Shown here: piece by piece, positions 60,604-64,000 of the stretch
Layout of the letters: each line of letters begins with the position of its first letter
Numbering within the stretch: position 1 is the first letter of the stretch
Origin: Microvirga terricola
GTDB lineage: Bacteria; Pseudomonadota; Alphaproteobacteria; Rhizobiales; Beijerinckiaceae
Assembly: GCF_011777495.1 (NCBI RefSeq)
Contig: NZ_JAATJS010000001.1
Span: 806,001-870,000, forward strand
Reading direction: 5' to 3'
DNA: 64,000 nt
Made by a program: the position numbers and the translations under genes
The notes under the pieces: model-generated
The model's input: the letters and a program-made list of their open reading frames with translations, nothing else
Databases searched by the model: none
Told to the model about the DNA's origin: nothing

Positions 60604-62181
60604 ATGGTGAATGGATCGACCCCCGTGTCTGGGGACCACAATTTGCAACCCTTCTGGATCGTGACGCTGCCCGATCAGGATGCGACCGAGCATCTCGCGC
60701 ACGTCATCGCGGAGGAGGTGCGCCCCGGCGATCTCGTGACGCTCTCCGGCGGCCTCGGCGCGGGCAAGACGACTTTTGCGCGCGCGCTGGTGCGTGCGCT
60801 CGCGGGCGATGCCGAACTCGAGGTGCCGAGCCCGACCTTCACGCTGATGCAGGTTTATGAGAGCGCGCGCTATACCATTGTGCACGCGGATTTCTATCGC
60901 CTCTCCGGCGGATATGAGTTGACCGAGCTGGGCTGGGAGGAGATGACGGAAAATGCCGTCACGCTCGTCGAATGGCCGGAGCGCGCGGACGATGCGCTCA
61001 AAATCGAGCGGCTCGACATTCATCTCGACATCACGCCGGGCGGAGGACGCATTGCGACGCTCACCGGCATGGGCGGCTTCGCGTCCCGCCTCGTGCGGCT
61101 CAAAGCATTCCAGACCCTTGTCATGCGCAGCGGCTGGCAGGATGCTGCCCGCCTGCCGATGCCGAGCGACGCGTCTGTGATCCGCTCCTACGAGCGTCTC
61201 GTGAAGCCCGATGGCGAGACGGCGCTTCTGATGATTTCGCCGCCGCGCCCGGTGGGGCCCGCGGTGCGTCGAGGCAAGCCTTATACGACCATCGCGAAGC
61301 TCGCCGAGACGGTGCACGCCTTCGTCGCCATGGATAAGGGCCTGCGCGCGCTGGGTTTGAGCGCGCCGCAGATCTACGGCGAGGATCTCGATGTCGGACT
61401 TCTGGTGATCGAGGATCTCGGCAGCGAGTCGGTCGTCGATGACAACGGCCCGATTCCGGACCGCTATGCGGAAGCGACCCGCGTTCTGGTGAAACTCCAC
61501 GGCACGACGCTGCCGCAGGTTCTGCCTGTTGCCGATGGCGTCGACCACGCCATCCCGCCTTACGATCTCGAAGCGCTTCTGATCGAGGTGGAGCTTTTGG
61601 CGGATTGGTATGTGCCGCACATCATCGGCACGCAGCTTTCCGGCTCCGCGCGGGCGGAGTTCGTCAATCTCTGGACCGAGGCGCTGGGAGAAATTCTGGC
61701 AGGGCCCACCACCTGGACTTTGCGCGACTATCACTCGCCCAACCTGATCTGGCTGCCTGAACGCGAAGGCCTCCAGCGCGTCGGCCTCATCGATTTTCAG
61801 GATGCGGTGCTGGGATCGCCGGCTTATGACGTCGCCTCCCTGTTGCAGGATGCGCGCGTGACCGTGCCGCCCGAACTCGAACTGAGGCTGATCGGCCTCT
61901 ATGCCCGCGAGCGCAAGGCGGTGGAGCCCGATTTCGACGTGGCGGCATTCGCCCGGGCCTATGCGATCATGGGCGCGCAGCGCTCCACGAAGATTTTGGG
62001 CATCTTCGCCCGCCTCGACCGGCGCGATGGCAAGCCGCATTACCTCAAGCATCTGCCTCGGATAGAAAACTACCTCATCCGCAATCTCGCCCACCCGGCC
62101 TTGGCGAAGCTCAAGGTCTGGTACGAGAGCTACCTGCCTCGCCTCATCCCCCACGCGGACGATCCGCCCCCTGCGCCTTGA
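60604..62181 (+). CDS. tsaE: TsaE fused to AmgK-like sugar kinase
   Basis: A 525-residue fusion. Residues about 20-155 are TsaE, the ATPase needed for tRNA t6A37 synthesis: Walker A GGLGAGKTTFARAL near 50, then PSPTFTLMQVY and the VEWPER segment. Residues about 185-520 are an aminoglycoside phosphotransferase-like kinase with the catalytic loop LRDYHSPNLIW and metal motif LIDFQDAVLGSPAYD, matching AmgK (MurNAc/GlcNAc anomeric kinase). MurU follows 9 bp later, which supports AmgK function. It lies 8 bp after divL. Confidence 0.93.
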   Translation: MVNGSTPVSGDHNLQPFWIVTLPDQDATEHLAHVIAEEVRPGDLVTLSGGLGAGKTTFARALVRALAGDAELEVPSPTFTLMQVYESARYTIVHADFYRLSGGYELTELGWEEMTENAVTLVEWPERADDALKIERLDIHLDITPGGGRIATLTGMGGFASRLVRLKAFQTLVMRSGWQDAARLPMPSDASVIRSYERLVKPDGETALLMISPPRPVGPAVRRGKPYTTIAKLAETVHAFVAMDKGLRALGLSAPQIYGEDLDVGLLVIEDLGSESVVDDNGPIPDRYAEATRVLVKLHGTTLPQVLPVADGVDHAIPPYDLEALLIEVELLADWYVPHIIGTQLSGSARAEFVNLWTEALGEILAGPTTWTLRDYHSPNLIWLPEREGLQRVGLIDFQDAVLGSPAYDVASLLQDARVTVPPELELRLIGLYARERKAVEPDFDVAAFARAYAIMGAQRSTKILGIFARLDRRDGKPHYLKHLPRIENYLIRNLAHPALAKLKVWYESYLPRLIPHADDPPPAP

Positions 62182-62190
62182 GCCGATCCC

Positions 62191-62937
62191 GTGCCCCATT
62201 CATCCCCGCCCAAAACCGCCATCGTTCTCGCCGCAGGATTGGGCAAGCGCATGCTACCCATCACCGCGACCATGCCTAAGCCCCTGGTCCGCGTCGCAGG
62301 CAAAACGCTGATCGACTTCGCCCTCGACCGGTTGGATGAAATCGGCATGGAAACGGTGGTGGTAAACGTACACCATTTCGCTGACATGCTCGAAGCGCAT
62401 CTGCGCCACCGCACCGCGCCGCGCATCGTGATTTCGGACGAACGCGCCGAGGTTCTGGAAACCGGCGGCGGGGTGAAAATGGCGCTGCCGATTTTAGGCC
62501 AAAAGCCCTTCATCACGTTCAATTCGGATTCGATCTGGATCGAAGGCGAGGAGCCGAACCTCGCCCGCCTCGTTGCGGCCTGGGACCCGGAGCGGATGGA
62601 CATTCTCATGCTCGTCGCCCCGCGCGAAACGAGCGTCGGCTATGAGGGCAACGGCGATTTTCACCGCGATGCGGATGGGCGGTTGCGTCGTCGTGGAACA
62701 GATGTGAGCGCGCCCTTCGTCTATGCGGGCGTCGCCATCGTGAAGCCGGACCTCGTGGCGGATACGCCGGAAGGGCCGTTCTCCGCGAACTTTTTTTATG
62801 ACCGCGCGATTGCCAAAAGCCGCTTGTTCGGAATGCCTCTCGATGGCCAATGGCTTCACGTCGGCGAACCGCACGCGATTGTGGAAGCAGAAGAGTGTCT
62901 GGCGCGCAGCCGCGCACCCGATCTGATGCGGGCGTAA
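62191..62937 (+). CDS. murU: N-acetylmuramate alpha-1-phosphate uridylyltransferase
   Basis: A 248-residue nucleotidyltransferase that makes UDP-MurNAc from MurNAc-1-phosphate, bypassing de novo synthesis and the fosfomycin target. The signature AAGLGKRMLPIT...PKPLV is at residues 14-33. NSDSIW near 111 is the metal site, and ETGGGVKMAL near 90 is typical of MurU. The start is GTG at 62191, 9 bp after the TsaE-AmgK stop. It pairs with that kinase and with AmpG (26898) in cell-wall recycling. Confidence 0.92.
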   Translation: MPHSSPPKTAIVLAAGLGKRMLPITATMPKPLVRVAGKTLIDFALDRLDEIGMETVVVNVHHFADMLEAHLRHRTAPRIVISDERAEVLETGGGVKMALPILGQKPFITFNSDSIWIEGEEPNLARLVAAWDPERMDILMLVAPRETSVGYEGNGDFHRDADGRLRRRGTDVSAPFVYAGVAIVKPDLVADTPEGPFSANFFYDRAIAKSRLFGMPLDGQWLHVGEPHAIVEAEECLARSRAPDLMRA

Positions 62938-62939
62938 GC

Positions 62940-64000
62940 ATGGCGTCACGCGAGGCGCGCGTCTTTTCCATTCCCTCCGGCTGCGAATTTCTGCCGGTGC
63001 TGGTGGATGCGCTCATCGACGGCCGTCTCGTCGGCCCGCTGCCGGACGATCCCGCGGCACTCGCCGACATCACCATCTATGTCCCCACTCGCCGCGCGGC
63101 GCGTGCGCTGATCGCACTGCTGGCAGAACGCGGCGATGGGCGAGCGCAACTCCTGCCGCGCATCGTCCCCTTGGGGGAAACGGATCAGGCCGAATTCGAG
63201 TTGACCGGCCTGGAAGGCACGCCGCTCGAAGGGGCTGCGTCTCTGAAGCCGCCGATTCCGGAGCTGGAGCGCCGCCTCATCTTCACGCGGCTGGTGCAGC
63301 TCTGGTCGAAACAGGTGGACCGCGCGCTGCTGCAGCTTGGTCCCGGCGTGCCTTTCTTGGTGCCGGCGTCGCCTGCGGACGCCGTCAATCTCGCGGGCGA
63401 TCTCGAAACGCTGATGGATGCCTTCACGACGGAAGGCATCGATTGGCACGCGCTCAATCTCGCAGTCGATGCGGATTATTCGCAATATTTCGAACTCACC
63501 CGCCAGTTTGTGCAGATCGCCAGCGAAAACTGGCCGATGATTCTGCAGGAGCGGCAGGCGAGTGATCCCGCGCAGCGGCGCCAAGCGCTGCTCGAAGCGG
63601 AGGCGAAGCGCATCACGCGTGAGCGACCCACGAAGCCGCTCATCGTCGCGGGCTCAACCGGCTCCGTGCCCGCGACCGCAAACCTCATGGCCGCCATCGC
63701 GCGCCTACCGAACGGCGCGGTGGTGTTGCCCGGTCTCGACACCGATCTCGACGAGGACAGCTGGACCACCATCGCCGGAACGGGCGATGATGAGATGGAC
63801 CCGGTGCACAGCCACCCGCAGGCCGTGCTGCGCCGTCTACTCGACAGACATCTGCGCGTCACGCGCTCTGCTGTCTCCGTGCTCGGTGAAGCGAGCGATG
63901 CAGGCAAGGCGCGCGCGCGTCTGCTCTCGGAGGCTTTGCGCCCGGCCGCGACCACGGATCGCTGGTCGCTTCTCTCATCCGAGGACCGGATCGCCTTGAG
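62940..64000 (+). CDS. addB: Double-strand break repair protein AddB, 5' part
   Basis: The frame starts at ATG 62940, 2 bp after the murU stop, and runs open to the window end (353 full codons). It reads MASREARVFSIPSGCEFLPV, followed by VDALIDGRL and the ITIYVPTRRAARAL segment, typical of alphaproteobacterial AddB N-terminal helicase-like domains. AddAB processes DNA ends for homologous recombination. The nuclease domain would lie outside the window. An addA gene is expected downstream. Confidence 0.9.
   Translation, partial: MASREARVFSIPSGCEFLPVLVDALIDGRLVGPLPDDPAALADITIYVPTRRAARALIALLAERGDGRAQLLPRIVPLGETDQAEFELTGLEGTPLEGAASLKPPIPELERRLIFTRLVQLWSKQVDRALLQLGPGVPFLVPASPADAVNLAGDLETLMDAFTTEGIDWHALNLAVDADYSQYFELTRQFVQIASENWPMILQERQASDPAQRRQALLEAEAKRITRERPTKPLIVAGSTGSVPATANLMAAIARLPNGAVVLPGLDTDLDEDSWTTIAGTGDDEMDPVHSHPQAVLRRLLDRHLRVTRSAVSVLGEASDAGKARARLLSEALRPAATTDRWSLLSSEDRIAL

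Noticed and set aside
60406..62199. Minus-strand open frame of about 600 codons opposite tsaE-amgK
   Set aside because: Shadow of the fusion gene; no start signal or family resemblance.

Overview
The window is GC-rich chromosomal DNA from an alphaproteobacterium, most probably a member of the Hyphomicrobiales (Rhizobiales). The evidence is the ChvG/ChvI two-component pair next to hprK, an EIIA-Man protein and HPr, with pckA diverging from it; a DivL-type sensor protein whose phospho-acceptor His is replaced by Tyr; TTAA-N7-TTAA (CtrA-type) sites in front of minCDE and divL; and a divL, tsaE-amgK, murU, addB gene order. The genus cannot be fixed from this sequence alone. No prophage, complete insertion sequence or CRISPR array was seen.

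Layout. 1-4617: 3' part of cysK, a small unknown gene, a TauE/SafE permease, an MFS permease and an EamA permease. 4684-7000: CtrA-type site, minC-minD-minE with terminator, and a short RlpA-like lipid-free DPBB protein. 7360-8328: tRNA-Arg(CCG) and an orphan gene in a less GC-rich patch. 8421-10595: AI-2E family permease, slyX and trhO. 10657-23650: a large myo-inositol island. It holds iolC (fused to a DUF2090 domain), a membrane protein, iolD, iolE and iolB on the minus strand, divergent iolG, an RpiR-family regulator (IolR), an inositol-type ABC transporter and a second Gfo/Idh/MocA oxidoreductase. 23667-28817: MBL-fold hydrolase, tail-anchored protein, DUF533/TerB-like protein, NudK-like Nudix hydrolase, AmpG and a DUF2059 protein. 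28836-34441: a xylose-type ABC operon (xylF, xylH, xylG, SDR dehydrogenase) with a divergent ROK regulator. 34506-38425: polA, a small coiled-coil protein and a GNAT acetyltransferase.

38430-45574 is the most unusual part. An exported ABM-fold (antibiotic biosynthesis monooxygenase-like) protein and a b561-type cytochrome are adjacent genes, next to a MarR regulator with two identical perfect palindromes. A GST and a 1169-residue RTX nuclease follow, and then a single gene in which the same ABM and cytochrome b modules are fused. 45844-51016: class II glutamine amidotransferase, NhaD-like antiporter, FAD oxidoreductase and pckA. 51519-55308: chvI, chvG, hprK, EIIA and HPr. 55312-57473: a DUF4337-like gene and ahcY behind a perfect 20-bp palindrome. 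58007-64000: divL, tsaE-amgK fusion, murU and the 5' part of addB.

How the genes work together. The inositol and xylose blocks each carry their own ABC importer, dehydrogenase and repressor, with duplicated operators in the divergent intergenic regions. In both importers a strong RNA stem-loop separates the binding-protein gene from the membrane-protein gene, which fits high binding-protein expression. AmpG, the AmgK domain and MurU together form most of an anhydro-muropeptide recycling route. MinCDE and DivL both sit behind CtrA-type sites, linking division-site placement and the CtrA phosphorelay.
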